Assembly (NCBI RefSeq): GCF_000282355.1
Contig: NZ_AKJL01000272.1
Span: 62,001-126,000 of the forward strand
Length of the DNA stretch: 64,000 nt
Direction: 5' to 3'
From: Pseudomonas sp. GM49
GTDB lineage: Bacteria; Pseudomonadota; Gammaproteobacteria; Pseudomonadales; Pseudomonadaceae
Below the pieces are notes generated by a model that was not told where the DNA came from, ran no database searches, and worked only from the letters and a program-made list of their open reading frames with translations. The translations under genes were made by a program, and so were the position numbers. Shown here in pieces: positions 8,467 to 16,521 of this stretch. The stretch's first letter is position 1. Each line of letters begins with the position of its first letter.

Positions 8467-9495
8467 CTACTTTTCTTTGATCGCTGTGCTGTCCGTGACT
8501 TTGAAGCGCAGCACGCCGATGACCTGGCCATCTTCGGTCAGCACCCGAACCTGCCATTTGCCGGCCGGGTTGCCCGGGAAATTCTGCTTGTGGGTCCAGG
8601 CCCGGTAACCTTCCTTGCGCCCGCCGCGGATATCCAGAGCGATGCGATCGACCTCCTTACCGTTGAATTGCCAGACGTGATAAATCCGTTCGTCCAGGCC
8701 ACGCGGGGCATTGATCGCGGTGTACGCGTAGAGCCCGCCATTGCGAATCTGCTCGGCGCTGACTTCGTCGAGGCTGGCGCCTGGCGTACGGTCCTGCATT
8801 TGCGTGCTGATGGCCACATCGGTCATCCACAGCGTCGCCGGTGGCACCCACGAGCGCAGTTCCCAACCAACGAAACCGATGCCCAGGGTGATACTCAAAA
8901 TCGCCAACGCACTGCGTACGGTACGAATCGGGAAGATCGACGCCAGGCTCGGGAACGACAACAGTACCGAGATACCCAGCGCCCATTTGAAACTTTGCGC
9001 GGTGGTCAGGTGCATGATCACCGGCAACGCGGTGAGCAGCGCGGCGAACAGGGTCAGGGTGTGCAGGGCCAGAAACGCCCAGCGCCGTGGCGCCAGCCAT
9101 TTGTAGTAGAGCGGATCGATGATCGAAATCAGCGCCGCGATACCCAACAGCCCGGTGAACACCAACTGGCCGCTGTTCCACGTCGTGGTGATGAAAAAGA
9201 ACGGCAGGACAAAAAACAGGCTTTCCTGGTGGATCATCTGCGTCGCGTAACGCAGCAACGGCTCCGGGATTTCTCGTTTGAATACGCGCGTGAACAGCTT
9301 GGTCAGGCTGTTTTCCAGCATCAACCAGATCCAGCTGATCAGCATGATTGTGGTGATCCAGCTCGCCAGGCCTTGCTGGCGATCGACCAGAATGAAACTG
9401 CCCACCCCGGAGATGAAACCACAGAGCGCAATGACCCCAGGGTAGCGCTTCATCAATTCGAGGATGCGCTGTACGAAAAGGGTCAGGTTTTGCAT
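8467..9495 (-). CDS. DUF5924 family membrane protein with C-terminal DUF2914 domain
   Basis: A 342-residue inner-membrane protein. About seven hydrophobic segments occupy residues 20-225. A soluble, probably periplasmic C-terminal region of about 100 residues has the DUF2914 pattern: YAYTAINAPRGL, IYHVWQFNGKEVDRIALDI and W(Q/R)V-type beta-strands. I recognise the domain layout but no function is established. It lies on the same strand as the MCE operon with 54 bp between, so it may be read through into that operon. Confidence 0.8.
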   Translation of the reverse strand: MQNLTLFVQRILELMKRYPGVIALCGFISGVGSFILVDRQQGLASWITTIMLISWIWLMLENSLTKLFTRVFKREIPEPLLRYATQMIHQESLFFVLPFFFITTTWNSGQLVFTGLLGIAALISIIDPLYYKWLAPRRWAFLALHTLTLFAALLTALPVIMHLTTAQSFKWALGISVLLSFPSLASIFPIRTVRSALAILSITLGIGFVGWELRSWVPPATLWMTDVAISTQMQDRTPGASLDEVSAEQIRNGGLYAYTAINAPRGLDERIYHVWQFNGKEVDRIALDIRGGRKEGYRAWTHKQNFPGNPAGKWQVRVLTEDGQVIGVLRFKVTDSTAIKEK

Positions 9496-9589
9496 TCGGC
9501 GGGTTCACAGTAGTCGTAGGAAAAAACCTCGACAGGGTACCGTTGGCGCGGCGCTGTGGCGAGGGTTCACGGTCAGTGACACCACGCCA

Positions 9590-9711
9590 CCTGTGGGAGC
9601 GAGCTTGCTCCGGGCGGCGTTCCGACGATGGCGGCGGATCAGTCAACTTTAATGTTGAATGACATGGCCTCATCGTCGGAACGCCGCCCGGAGCAAGCTC
9701 GCTCCCACAGG
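9590..9711. repeat. REP doublet 2: perfect 41-bp inverted repeat
   Basis: The arms 9590-9630 and 9671-9711 are exact reverse complements over 41 bp, separated by 40 bp. Each arm starts with the common core GTGGGAGCGAGCTTGCTC and continues into a non-canonical extension, CGGGCGGCGTTCCGACGA. The lack of any mismatch suggests recent origin or gene-conversion-like upkeep. It lies between the DUF5924 gene and the 3' end of the M16 peptidase gene. Confidence 0.9.
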
Positions 9712-9755
9712 GGGATTGTGTTTCCCACAAGGAGTTTTCCTGCCAAACAGAGTGG

Positions 9756-11144
9756 TTACTTCCTGCGATGCAAACGCCAGCCCACCACACTCAACACCAG
9801 CAACCCCAACACCCCGACCACCAACCACATCAACTGGTCATAACTGAACAAAGGCTTCTCGATCCGCAAATACCCCGGTTGCAGGAGCAATTCACGCACG
9901 GCCTTGTTCGCCTCTTCCAGCGTCACCCCTTCCAGCTCCCGGGCCGGGTTGGCGAAACGGCCGTCCTGGTAGTCGCCGATGGCGCTCCAGTAGTAGTCGG
10001 CCAACGCACTGTTGCCTTGTACGGCCCAGGTCTGACGGGCAATCGCGGCCTGTTTGAGGCGGTTGAAGGTGTCGGCATTGAGGCCGTCCTTGAGCAGTTC
10101 GGCCTTCAAGTCATCGAGCACGTGTTCGGCAGCGGCTACGTCGTCGCGCTCAAGATCGGCATTGAGGCTCATGAAACCCACGCCGCCGAACACCTCGCGT
10201 TCCGCCCACGGGCCGTAGGACAAACCGTGAGCCAGGCGCAGCTGGCGATAGAGCGCCCAATCCAGATAATCCTTGAGCAAATCGAAGGTTTCGTCGTGTC
10301 CATCTTCCAGCACTGGCTCCGGCACCAGCCAGTGCAATTTGGCGCCGTTGCCGACCAAACCGTGGGGCAGGGTGCGCTCGTGGGCGGCGCTGACCTGGAT
10401 TTGCGGCAGCGGCGGATGCTCGCCGGGGGTAATCGCTTCCAGCCCGCCATACGCCCGCTCCAGATAGGCCGGCAGCAACTTGTCGAGGTCGCCGACCACG
10501 ATCAGGGTCATGTTGTTCGGCGCATACCAGTCCTTGCGCACCTGCTCCAGTTGCTCACGGGTCAGGTCATCGACTTGTGCACGCTCCGGGCATTTGAGGC
10601 CCAGTTCCACGGCCAGCTGGTTGCTGGCGGTGTGGCCCAGGTCCTGACGATCGAGCCAGCGTTGCAGGTGCGAGTAGTGGCCGCCGTCTTCACGCTCGAC
10701 CACTTGCTTGGCAGCGTTGATGGCGTAGTCGTCGAAGCGGGTCTGGGTCAGTAGCGCCAGCAGCAGGTCGAGCACCTTGCGCTGGTTTTTCGCCGGCGCC
10801 TCGATGACGAAAGTCGTATCGGCGTTACTGGTGTAGGCGTTCCACTCACCACCCAAGGCCTGCATGCGCTCTTCCAGGCCACCTTCGCCGCTGGCGTCGA
10901 TGCCGCTGAACAGCAGGTGTTCCAGCAAATGCGGCAACTCCTTTTCTTCGCAGTTGAAATCGTCCAGGCCAACACCGACCACCAGCCGGATTGCCACATG
11001 CCCATGGTCGGTGCCGGGCTTGAGCAGCAACTGCAAACCGTTGCGCAGGGTGTAGCCCTCGACCTGGAAGCGATCCAGGGCGAATGACGGGAATGAACCA
11101 AGCAACAGGCAGGCGAGCAACAGACAACGCATAACGGGTTCCAT
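9756..11144 (-). CDS. M16 family (insulinase-like) metallopeptidase, membrane-anchored
   Basis: A 462-residue protein with an inverted zinc motif HLLEH at residues 72-76 (M16 family HXXEH) and a downstream Glu-containing region. A signal peptide is followed by A-L-D at about residues 22-24. A C-terminal membrane segment (LMWLVVGVLGLLVLSVVGW) is followed by the basic tail RLHRRK. It is therefore predicted to be a periplasmic peptidase held in the inner membrane. The second ATG (11132) would give a more conventional signal peptide. It is 43 bp downstream of the Na/Pi cotransporter gene on the same strand. Confidence 0.85.
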   Translation of the reverse strand: MEPVMRCLLLACLLLGSFPSFALDRFQVEGYTLRNGLQLLLKPGTDHGHVAIRLVVGVGLDDFNCEEKELPHLLEHLLFSGIDASGEGGLEERMQALGGEWNAYTSNADTTFVIEAPAKNQRKVLDLLLALLTQTRFDDYAINAAKQVVEREDGGHYSHLQRWLDRQDLGHTASNQLAVELGLKCPERAQVDDLTREQLEQVRKDWYAPNNMTLIVVGDLDKLLPAYLERAYGGLEAITPGEHPPLPQIQVSAAHERTLPHGLVGNGAKLHWLVPEPVLEDGHDETFDLLKDYLDWALYRQLRLAHGLSYGPWAEREVFGGVGFMSLNADLERDDVAAAEHVLDDLKAELLKDGLNADTFNRLKQAAIARQTWAVQGNSALADYYWSAIGDYQDGRFANPARELEGVTLEEANKAVRELLLQPGYLRIEKPLFSYDQLMWLVVGVLGLLVLSVVGWRLHRRK

Positions 11145-11187
11145 ACGGCCAGCGTAAGTTCAACAGACTTCAGGCAACTGTGGACGT

Positions 11188-12846
11188 TCAGGGTGAATGA
11201 GTGATGTCGCTCAAATCGTCGACCACCAGCGCGCCGGTGTCCGATGTTTCCAGCACCACGTAGGCACTGCTGCAAAACAGCGAATTCAGGCGCTTCATGT
11301 CGGCGATCAGCTCCAGGTGCAACGAACTGGTTTCGATACTTTGCACGATTTTACGTTGCAAGCGGCTGACATGGGCATGGGCCAGACGCCGTTCCTGTGC
11401 ACGAAACCGACGTTTTTCACGCACCAGTTGACGGGCACTTTCCGGGTCGCCACTGAGAAACACCGACATCCCGAGCCGCAGGCTGGAAATCAGCTGAGTA
11501 TGCAGCCCGGTCAACTCGTCCAGCCCGACTTCGGAAAACGACCGGCGCTGCGAGGTTTTCTGCTGCTGAATCTTGCGCAGCATGCGTTCGATCAAGTCGC
11601 TGGCGAGTTTCAGGTTGATCGCCAGTTCGATGATTTCCGCCCAGCGCCGGCTGTCCTGATCGCTGAGATCTTCCCGGGGCATTTGCGCCAGATACAACTT
11701 GATCGCGCTGTAGAGCGCTTCCACATCGTCGGTCAGGCGGCGAATTTCCTGGGTGACGGCGGTTTGCTTGCCGCGCAACACGTCGAGCATGGCTTCGAGC
11801 ATGCTGTCGATCAGGTCGCCCATGCGCAGGGTTTCCCGGGCCGCGTTGGCCAGCGCCAAACCGGGCGTAACCAACGCAGTGGGGTCAAGATGCCGGGGCT
11901 TGGCCGTGCCGTTGGCCTGCGGGCGCTCCGGCAGCACCCAGGCACAAAACCTGGCCATCGGCTCGATGCTGGGCAGCAGGATCAGGCAGCGCGCGGTGTT
12001 GTAGAGCAGGTGAAAGCCAATGACCATTTCCTGGGGGCTGAAATCGAAGCCATCGAGCCAGTGCACCAGCGGATCGAGCACCGGTATGATCAATAAAAGA
12101 CCAATCAGTTTGTACAGCAAGCTGCCCAGCGCCACTTGGCGCCCGGCGGCGTTCTGCATGCTGGTGCTGAGAAAGGCGAGTACGCCGCTGCCGATATTGG
12201 CGCCGATCACCAGTCCGATGGCCACCGGCAGACTGATCACGTTGGCACCCGCCAGGGTCGCGGTCAGCAGTACAGCGGCCAGACTGGAATAGGAAATCAT
12301 CGCGAACAGCGCACCGACCAGGGCGTCGAGCAGGATGTCGCCGGTGAGCGAGGCGAAAATCACCTTCACCCCTTTGGCATGGGTAATCGGATGCGCCGCT
12401 TCGACAATCAGTTGCAGCGCCAGAATGATCAACCCCAAGCCAATGGCGACACGGCCCAACTGCCCGAGTCGGGTCTGCTTGCGCGACAGAAAGAAAATCA
12501 CCCCGACAAAAATCAGCAACGGCGACAGCCACGACAGATCGAACGTCAGCACCCGCGCCATCAGCGCCGTACCGACGTCCGCGCCAAGCATGGTGGCCAG
12601 CGCCGGGGTCAGCGCCATCAGGCCCTGGCCGACAAAGGAAGTGACGAGCATGGCAGTGGCGTTGCTGCTCTGGACCATCGCTGTCACGACGATCCCGGAG
12701 ACGAAAGCCAACCAGCGTTTGGACACGTTCTGGCCAATGACATGGCGCAGATTGGTGCCGTAGACCCGCAGAATGCCGGTTCGGACGATGTGCGTGCCCC
12801 AGATCAGCAGGGCCACGGCAGAAAGCAAATTGAGCAGGGTGAGCAT
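11188..12846 (-). CDS. Na/Pi cotransporter family protein with PhoU-like domain
   Basis: A 552-residue protein. The N-terminal half carries two PNaS-type repeats with the QSSNATAMLVTSF and SYSSLAAVLLTATLAG motifs, and eight or more hydrophobic segments. The C-terminal roughly 200 residues are helical and PhoU-like. This is the NptA/YjbB architecture, which moves phosphate across the inner membrane; E. coli YjbB exports phosphate. The ATG at 12846 is preceded by GGGGGTC and opens directly into the first membrane helix (MLTLLNLLSAVALLIWG). A longer frame to 12882 adds twelve atypical residues. Confidence 0.88.
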   Translation of the reverse strand: MLTLLNLLSAVALLIWGTHIVRTGILRVYGTNLRHVIGQNVSKRWLAFVSGIVVTAMVQSSNATAMLVTSFVGQGLMALTPALATMLGADVGTALMARVLTFDLSWLSPLLIFVGVIFFLSRKQTRLGQLGRVAIGLGLIILALQLIVEAAHPITHAKGVKVIFASLTGDILLDALVGALFAMISYSSLAAVLLTATLAGANVISLPVAIGLVIGANIGSGVLAFLSTSMQNAAGRQVALGSLLYKLIGLLLIIPVLDPLVHWLDGFDFSPQEMVIGFHLLYNTARCLILLPSIEPMARFCAWVLPERPQANGTAKPRHLDPTALVTPGLALANAARETLRMGDLIDSMLEAMLDVLRGKQTAVTQEIRRLTDDVEALYSAIKLYLAQMPREDLSDQDSRRWAEIIELAINLKLASDLIERMLRKIQQQKTSQRRSFSEVGLDELTGLHTQLISSLRLGMSVFLSGDPESARQLVREKRRFRAQERRLAHAHVSRLQRKIVQSIETSSLHLELIADMKRLNSLFCSSAYVVLETSDTGALVVDDLSDITHSP

Positions 12847-13021
12847 AATGACCCCCTGTGGTGTAGCGCCCCAAAGGAGCAAGTTGACGGTACCGCGCGA
12901 CGTTCTACGTTCTTCGTTCTGTACTTAAGCTGTAGTTGGCTAACGGTCTGCGCGCCAGCATCGCATAGCCAAAGAAGGGATTGAAACAAAACCGTCATGA
13001 AATCCCGTTCACGCAGGCATG

Positions 13022-13044
13022 AAAAAGGGGCCCGATGGCCCCGA
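13022..13044 (-). terminator. Terminator downstream of terC
   Basis: On the minus strand GGGGCC, ATCG, GGCCCC is followed by TTTTT. It lies beyond REP doublet 3, about 110 bp after the terC stop, so transcripts would include the REP hairpins. Confidence 0.7.
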
Positions 13045-13049
13045 TTTTA

Positions 13050-13149
13050 TGTAGGAGCGAGCTTGCTCGCGATGGTCGTTAACGAAAACGCGTGTTTACG
13101 AGGTTAACGCGGAGCGCTCGAGTCCATCGCGAGCAAGCTCGCTCCTACA
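13050..13149. repeat. REP doublet 3
   Basis: GTAGGAGCGAGCTTGCTCGC and its reverse complement bracket about 55 bp. It is located just after the terC stop codon. Confidence 0.85.
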
Positions 13150-13152
13150 GGG

Positions 13153-13920
13153 TTACTGACCCGGAATGTCCTTGCGCAGTTTCACCGGATCCTGCTGCTT
13201 TTTCTTTTTCGCAATCGCGGTGCGCATCTTGATGTTGATCGCTTCCACTGCCAGCGAGAACGCCATGGCGAAGTAGACGTAGCCTTTAGGGATATGCACG
13301 TCGAAGGATTCGGCAATCAGCACAGTACCGACGATCAACAGGAACGACAGCGCCAGCATCTTCAGCGACGGGTGCTTGTCGATGAACTCGCTGATGGTGC
13401 CAGATGCCCACATCATCACCAGCACCGCCACGATGATCGCCGCGACCATGACCGGTACGTGGGAGACCATGCCGACCGCGGTGATCACCGAGTCCAGCGA
13501 GAACACGATGTCGATGATCGCGATCTGGATGATGGTGTAGAGGAAGTTGCCGCCCTTGCCGCTTGGCTCGTCGCTGGTTTCGTCTTCACCTTCCAGCGCG
13601 TGGTACATCTCTTGCGAACTCTTCCACAGCAGGAACAGACCACCGAAGAACAGAATCAGGTCGCGTCCGGAAATACCCTGGCCGAATACCACGAACAGGT
13701 CCGCCGTGAGGCGCATGACCCAGGTGATCGACAGCAGCAGCAGGATTCGCGTGACCATGGCCAGCGCCAGGCCGAAAATCCGGGTGCGCGCCTGCATATG
13801 CTTGGGCATGCGGCTGACCAGGATCGAAATCATGATGATGTTATCGATGCCCAGGACGATTTCCAGGGCGGTCAGGGTGAAGAAGGCAACCCAGATTTCA
13901 GGGTTGGTCAGCCATTCCAT
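13153..13920 (-). CDS. TerC family integral membrane protein
   Basis: A 255-residue membrane protein with seven to eight hydrophobic segments. The TerC/Alx signature acidic residues lie in membrane helices (ALEIVLGIDNIIMISIL near residue 20, DIVFSLDSVITAVGM near residue 135). The C-terminal tail is basic (KKKKQQDPVKLRKD). Members such as Alx and MeeY export manganese, and others are linked to tellurium resistance. No tellurite-resistance neighbours are present here, so a metal-ion role is more likely (inference). It sits downstream of the CitMHS gene but is separated from it by a hairpin. Confidence 0.88.
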   Translation of the reverse strand: MEWLTNPEIWVAFFTLTALEIVLGIDNIIMISILVSRMPKHMQARTRIFGLALAMVTRILLLLSITWVMRLTADLFVVFGQGISGRDLILFFGGLFLLWKSSQEMYHALEGEDETSDEPSGKGGNFLYTIIQIAIIDIVFSLDSVITAVGMVSHVPVMVAAIIVAVLVMMWASGTISEFIDKHPSLKMLALSFLLIVGTVLIAESFDVHIPKGYVYFAMAFSLAVEAINIKMRTAIAKKKKQQDPVKLRKDIPGQ

Positions 13921-13950
13921 GTGTATTCCTTTGAGCGATTGTTAAACCAC

Positions 13951-13986
13951 AAAGGGCCCAGGCTTCAAACAGCGAAGCCTGGACCC
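13951..13986 (-). terminator. Hairpin terminator candidate after the CitMHS gene
   Basis: The 13-bp arms 13954-13966 and 13974-13986 pair with one mismatch around a 7-nt loop. Reading leftward, a short TTTGTGG tail follows. It lies between the CitMHS stop and the terC start; the T-run is weak, so attenuation is also possible. Confidence 0.6.
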
Positions 13987-14005
13987 GAAGTGGTGAGTCT
14001 TGGGC

Positions 14006-15313
14006 TTATAGAGTGCTGAACATCGGGAAAGTCCCCAACAGCAGTGCAGCAATCAGTATGCAGATACAAACCAGCACTGCCCACTTCAGGGTGAAGCGCT
14101 GGTGGTCACCGAAATCGATGCCGGCCAGGGCCACCAACAAATAAGTCGATGGAACCAGCGGGCTCAACAGGTGGACGGGCTGACCGACGATCGAGGCACG
14201 TGCCATTTCCACCGCGGTTATACCGTAATGGCTGGCGGCCTCGGCAAGAACCGGTAACACGCCGTAATAAAATGCATCGTTCGACATGAAGAAGGTGAAC
14301 GGCATGCTGACCAGCGCCGTGATCACCGCCAGGTACGGGCCGAGAAAGTCCGGAATCACCGCCAGCAGGCTTTTCGACATGGCGTCGACCATCCCGGTGC
14401 CGGTCAGGATACCGGTGAAGATACCGGCCGCAAAGATCAGCCCGACTACCGCCAGCACGCTACCGGCGTGAGCCGCGACGCGATCCTTCTGCTGCTGCAG
14501 GCAAGGATAGTTGACGATCATGGCAATACTGAACGCCACCATGAACAGCACCGGCAACGGCAGCAGGCCGGCGATCAGGGTGCCCATCAGGGCCAGGGTC
14601 AGGGCGCCGTTGAACCAGATCAGATTCGGACGACGGGCATCCGGGAACTGCGAAACGCTGATTTCGCTGTGGTCGATTTCATCGCCCACCAGGTGCAGTT
14701 CACCCAGACGCGCACGTTCACGCTTGCCGTAGAAGTAGGCAATGACCAGGATCGCCACCACACCGGCCAGCATCGCAGGAATCATCGGTACGAAGATGTC
14801 GGACGGATCCACATGCAACGCACTGGCAGCGCGAGCTGTCGGGCCACCCCATGGGGTCATGTTCATCACGCCACCGGCTAGGATGATCAGGCCGGCCATG
14901 ATCCGCGGGCTCATGCCGATACGGCTGTAGAGCGGCAGCATCGCGGCCACGCAGATCATGTAAGTGGTCGCGCCGTCACCATCGAGGGAAACGACGAGCG
15001 CCAGTACGGCGGTACCGACCGAAACTTTCAGCGGGTCGCCCTTGACCAGTTTGAGGATCTTGCGCACGGCCGGGTCGAACAGGCCGGAGTCGATCATCAG
15101 GGCGAAGTACAAAATAGCGAACATCAGCATCACGCCGGTTGGCGCAAGCTTGGTGATGCCTTCGAGCATCATCGGGCCAATCTTCGGCGAAAAACCGCCA
15201 AACAGCGCGAAAATGATCGGGATGATGATCAGGGCGATCAGCGCGGACAGGCGCTTGGTCATGATCAGGAACATGAACGTGATGACCATGGCGAAGCCAA
15301 GGAAAGTCAGCAT
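14006..15313 (-). CDS. CitMHS family citrate-metal:H+ symporter
   Basis: A 435-residue transporter with about twelve hydrophobic segments and motifs of the CitM/CitH family (SLDGDGATTYMICVAAMLPLY, MTPWGGPTARAASAL, FFMSNDAFYYGVLPV). The family imports citrate complexed to Mg2+ or Ca2+ together with protons. It is preceded by about 400 bp of non-coding DNA that contains a possible leader ORF with an A-rich Hfq/Crc-type motif. No two-component regulator is adjacent. Confidence 0.9.
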   Translation of the reverse strand: MLTFLGFAMVITFMFLIMTKRLSALIALIIIPIIFALFGGFSPKIGPMMLEGITKLAPTGVMLMFAILYFALMIDSGLFDPAVRKILKLVKGDPLKVSVGTAVLALVVSLDGDGATTYMICVAAMLPLYSRIGMSPRIMAGLIILAGGVMNMTPWGGPTARAASALHVDPSDIFVPMIPAMLAGVVAILVIAYFYGKRERARLGELHLVGDEIDHSEISVSQFPDARRPNLIWFNGALTLALMGTLIAGLLPLPVLFMVAFSIAMIVNYPCLQQQKDRVAAHAGSVLAVVGLIFAAGIFTGILTGTGMVDAMSKSLLAVIPDFLGPYLAVITALVSMPFTFFMSNDAFYYGVLPVLAEAASHYGITAVEMARASIVGQPVHLLSPLVPSTYLLVALAGIDFGDHQRFTLKWAVLVCICILIAALLLGTFPMFSTL

Positions 15314-15363
15314 GGGAATACTCCAGGCGTAGCGCGGCTAGGGAATGGGCGGATCGGGCGTGA

Positions 15364-15444
15364 TCAGCGCAGAACGGAAAGCACGAGGCGTACGGGTGGA
15401 GTTGCAGCGAAGCGGCGGGTAGAAGAGGACATCAGAATCACCAT
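15364..15444 (-). CDS. Possible 26-codon leader peptide upstream of CitMHS gene
   Basis: Begins at an ATG (15444) immediately preceded by AACAACAACAA and encodes MVILMSSSTRRF followed by an Arg/Val/Leu-rich end (PVRLVLSVLR). It stops 50 bp before the CitMHS start. There is no clear Shine-Dalgarno sequence, so this is only a candidate. Confidence 0.25.
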   Translation of the reverse strand: MVILMSSSTRRFAATPPVRLVLSVLR

Positions 15445-15454
15445 TGTTGTTGTT
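15444..15454 (-). promoter_or_regulatory. Candidate Hfq/Crc catabolite-activity (AAnAAnAA) motif
   Basis: The minus strand reads AACAACAACAA, a full match to the AAnAAnAA motif that Hfq and Crc bind in Pseudomonas mRNAs under catabolite repression. It directly precedes the ATG of the small leader frame in the CitMHS 5' region. Confidence 0.45.
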
Positions 15455-15621
15455 AAATGGGCTGTGCGAGCGATAACACGCTGGCATTGGCCAACCGGTC
15501 TGTTGCCGGTAGTGGGGGCGATCCTAATCGGGGAAGCTTTCAGCCAGCTTTCGGTGATGAAAGCTTTGACCGGATGCACGACCGGTCGTCGGACCGGGGC
15601 TGGGAGGTGAACCGGGTTACA

Positions 15622-15702
15622 GCCTTCGCGAGCAAGCCCGCTCCCACACTGGTTCTGTGTCGTACACAAAGCTGATGTGGGAGCGGGCTTGCTCGCGAAG
15701 GC
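15622..15702. repeat. REP doublet 4
   Basis: GCCTTCGCGAGCAAGCCCGC and its reverse complement are separated by a short spacer. This is the GTGGGAGCGGGCTTGCTCGCGAA subtype. It lies about 30 bp upstream of the GFA-family gene, so it probably sits in or near that gene's promoter region. Confidence 0.85.
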
Positions 15703-15731
15703 GTCAGTAATGACGCATCAGGAGGAATGCC

Positions 15732-16133
15732 ATGAACAAAACTCACACCGGCGGCTGCCACTGTGGGCAACTGCGCTATCAATTCAGCGGGCCGCTGCAC
15801 GATATCGTCCACTGCCATTGCTCGATTTGCCGACGGGTCAGCGGCGGCATCGTGACCACCTGGATCACCGTGCCGGCATCCGCCTTTCAATGGTTGGCCG
15901 GGACACCGTCGCGGTACGACTCCTCATCCACCTGCGCGCGATACTTCTGCGGCCACTGTGGAGCGCAACTGGCGGTGGTGACGCACCTGAGCCCGGAAAC
16001 CATCGACCTGACCATCGCCACCCTCGACCATCCCGAGCAAGCACCGGCCGAGCGGCACATCTGGACCGACAGCCGCTTGCCGTGGCTGCACCTGGACGAA
16101 CACTTGCCCGGCGAGGCTGAAGAAACACTCTGA
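15732..16133 (+). CDS. GFA family (glutathione-dependent formaldehyde-activating-like) protein
   Basis: A 133-residue zinc protein of the GFA/CENP-V superfamily. Zinc ligands are visible as GGCHCG (residues 7-12), CHCSICRR (about 27-34) and FCGHCGAQ (about 74-81). The ATG at 15732 follows AGGAGGAATGCC, a strong Shine-Dalgarno. The family name reflects a proposed role in forming S-hydroxymethylglutathione, but most members have no tested function. Its stop codon directly abuts the stop of the convergent DOPA-dioxygenase-like gene (TGATCA). Confidence 0.85.
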   Translation: MNKTHTGGCHCGQLRYQFSGPLHDIVHCHCSICRRVSGGIVTTWITVPASAFQWLAGTPSRYDSSSTCARYFCGHCGAQLAVVTHLSPETIDLTIATLDHPEQAPAERHIWTDSRLPWLHLDEHLPGEAEETL

Positions 16134-16460
16134 TCAAAAAATAGACAGATCCAACGGCCGAATCGCGCCCATCCAGATCGCGTGCTCGGTGTGGTCGAGC
16201 AGATCGTCGCCGGTGTCCGGGTGCAGGAACACCACCAGACCCTTGCGGTTCAGCGCCAGCCACGGCAGCACGTCGCCCAGAACCTGCGGTTCGAACGCCA
16301 ACTGGCAGCTCCAGTCCGGGTGCGGACCGACCGGACGCTCGTGCACGCGGCCCATTTTCAGTGGAAACAATTGCGCCGCCTGTTCACACAAGGCTCGCGC
16401 CTGATCGATGGTGCTGGCGTCGAAATAGACATGGGCGTGGTAGCCCGTTATGTGTTGCAT
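16134..16460 (-). CDS. DOPA 4,5-dioxygenase family protein
   Basis: A 108-residue protein of the small DOPA-dioxygenase-like family, with histidines in YHAHVYFD, VGPHPDW and FLHPDTGDD. It is normal in length for bacterial members. The ATG at 16460 follows GGGGATTTCAA and gives the typical start MQHITGYHAHVYFD. Bacterial members may cleave catechols, but the substrate here is unknown. It lies 61 bp upstream of the betR 3' end without shared function. Confidence 0.8.
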   Translation of the reverse strand: MQHITGYHAHVYFDASTIDQARALCEQAAQLFPLKMGRVHERPVGPHPDWSCQLAFEPQVLGDVLPWLALNRKGLVVFLHPDTGDDLLDHTEHAIWMGAIRPLDLSIF

Positions 16461-16521
16461 TTGAAATCCCCTATATCCGGTCGAGCAGATCACGCGGCAC
16501 AAGTTGTGATCGTTTCACGTT

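Larger units (their letters stand above)
12847..13152. other. Intergenic region between nptA-like and terC genes
   Basis: A stretch of 306 bp with no credible gene. From the right it holds REP doublet 3, the terC terminator, and then about 170 bp that must carry the promoter of the Na/Pi cotransporter gene. I see no clean sigma-70 hexamer pair. Confidence 0.6.
15314..15731. other. Intergenic region upstream of CitMHS and GFA genes
   Basis: A stretch of 418 bp without an established gene. It contains a possible 26-codon leader ORF (15364-15444, minus), an AACAACAACAA motif at its start, about 170 bp that must hold the CitMHS promoter, and REP doublet 4. A 101-codon minus-strand frame across it runs through the REP and is rejected as a gene. 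Confidence 0.6.

Noticed and set aside
9590-9711. Possible CRISPR or miniature transposon
   Set aside because: There is one inverted pair, no regularly spaced direct repeats, no terminal duplications and no transposase. The core matches REP.
15364-15669. A 101-codon minus-strand frame upstream of the CitMHS gene
   Set aside because: Its first part is translated REP sequence. Only the last 26 codons, with their own ATG, were kept as a weak leader candidate.
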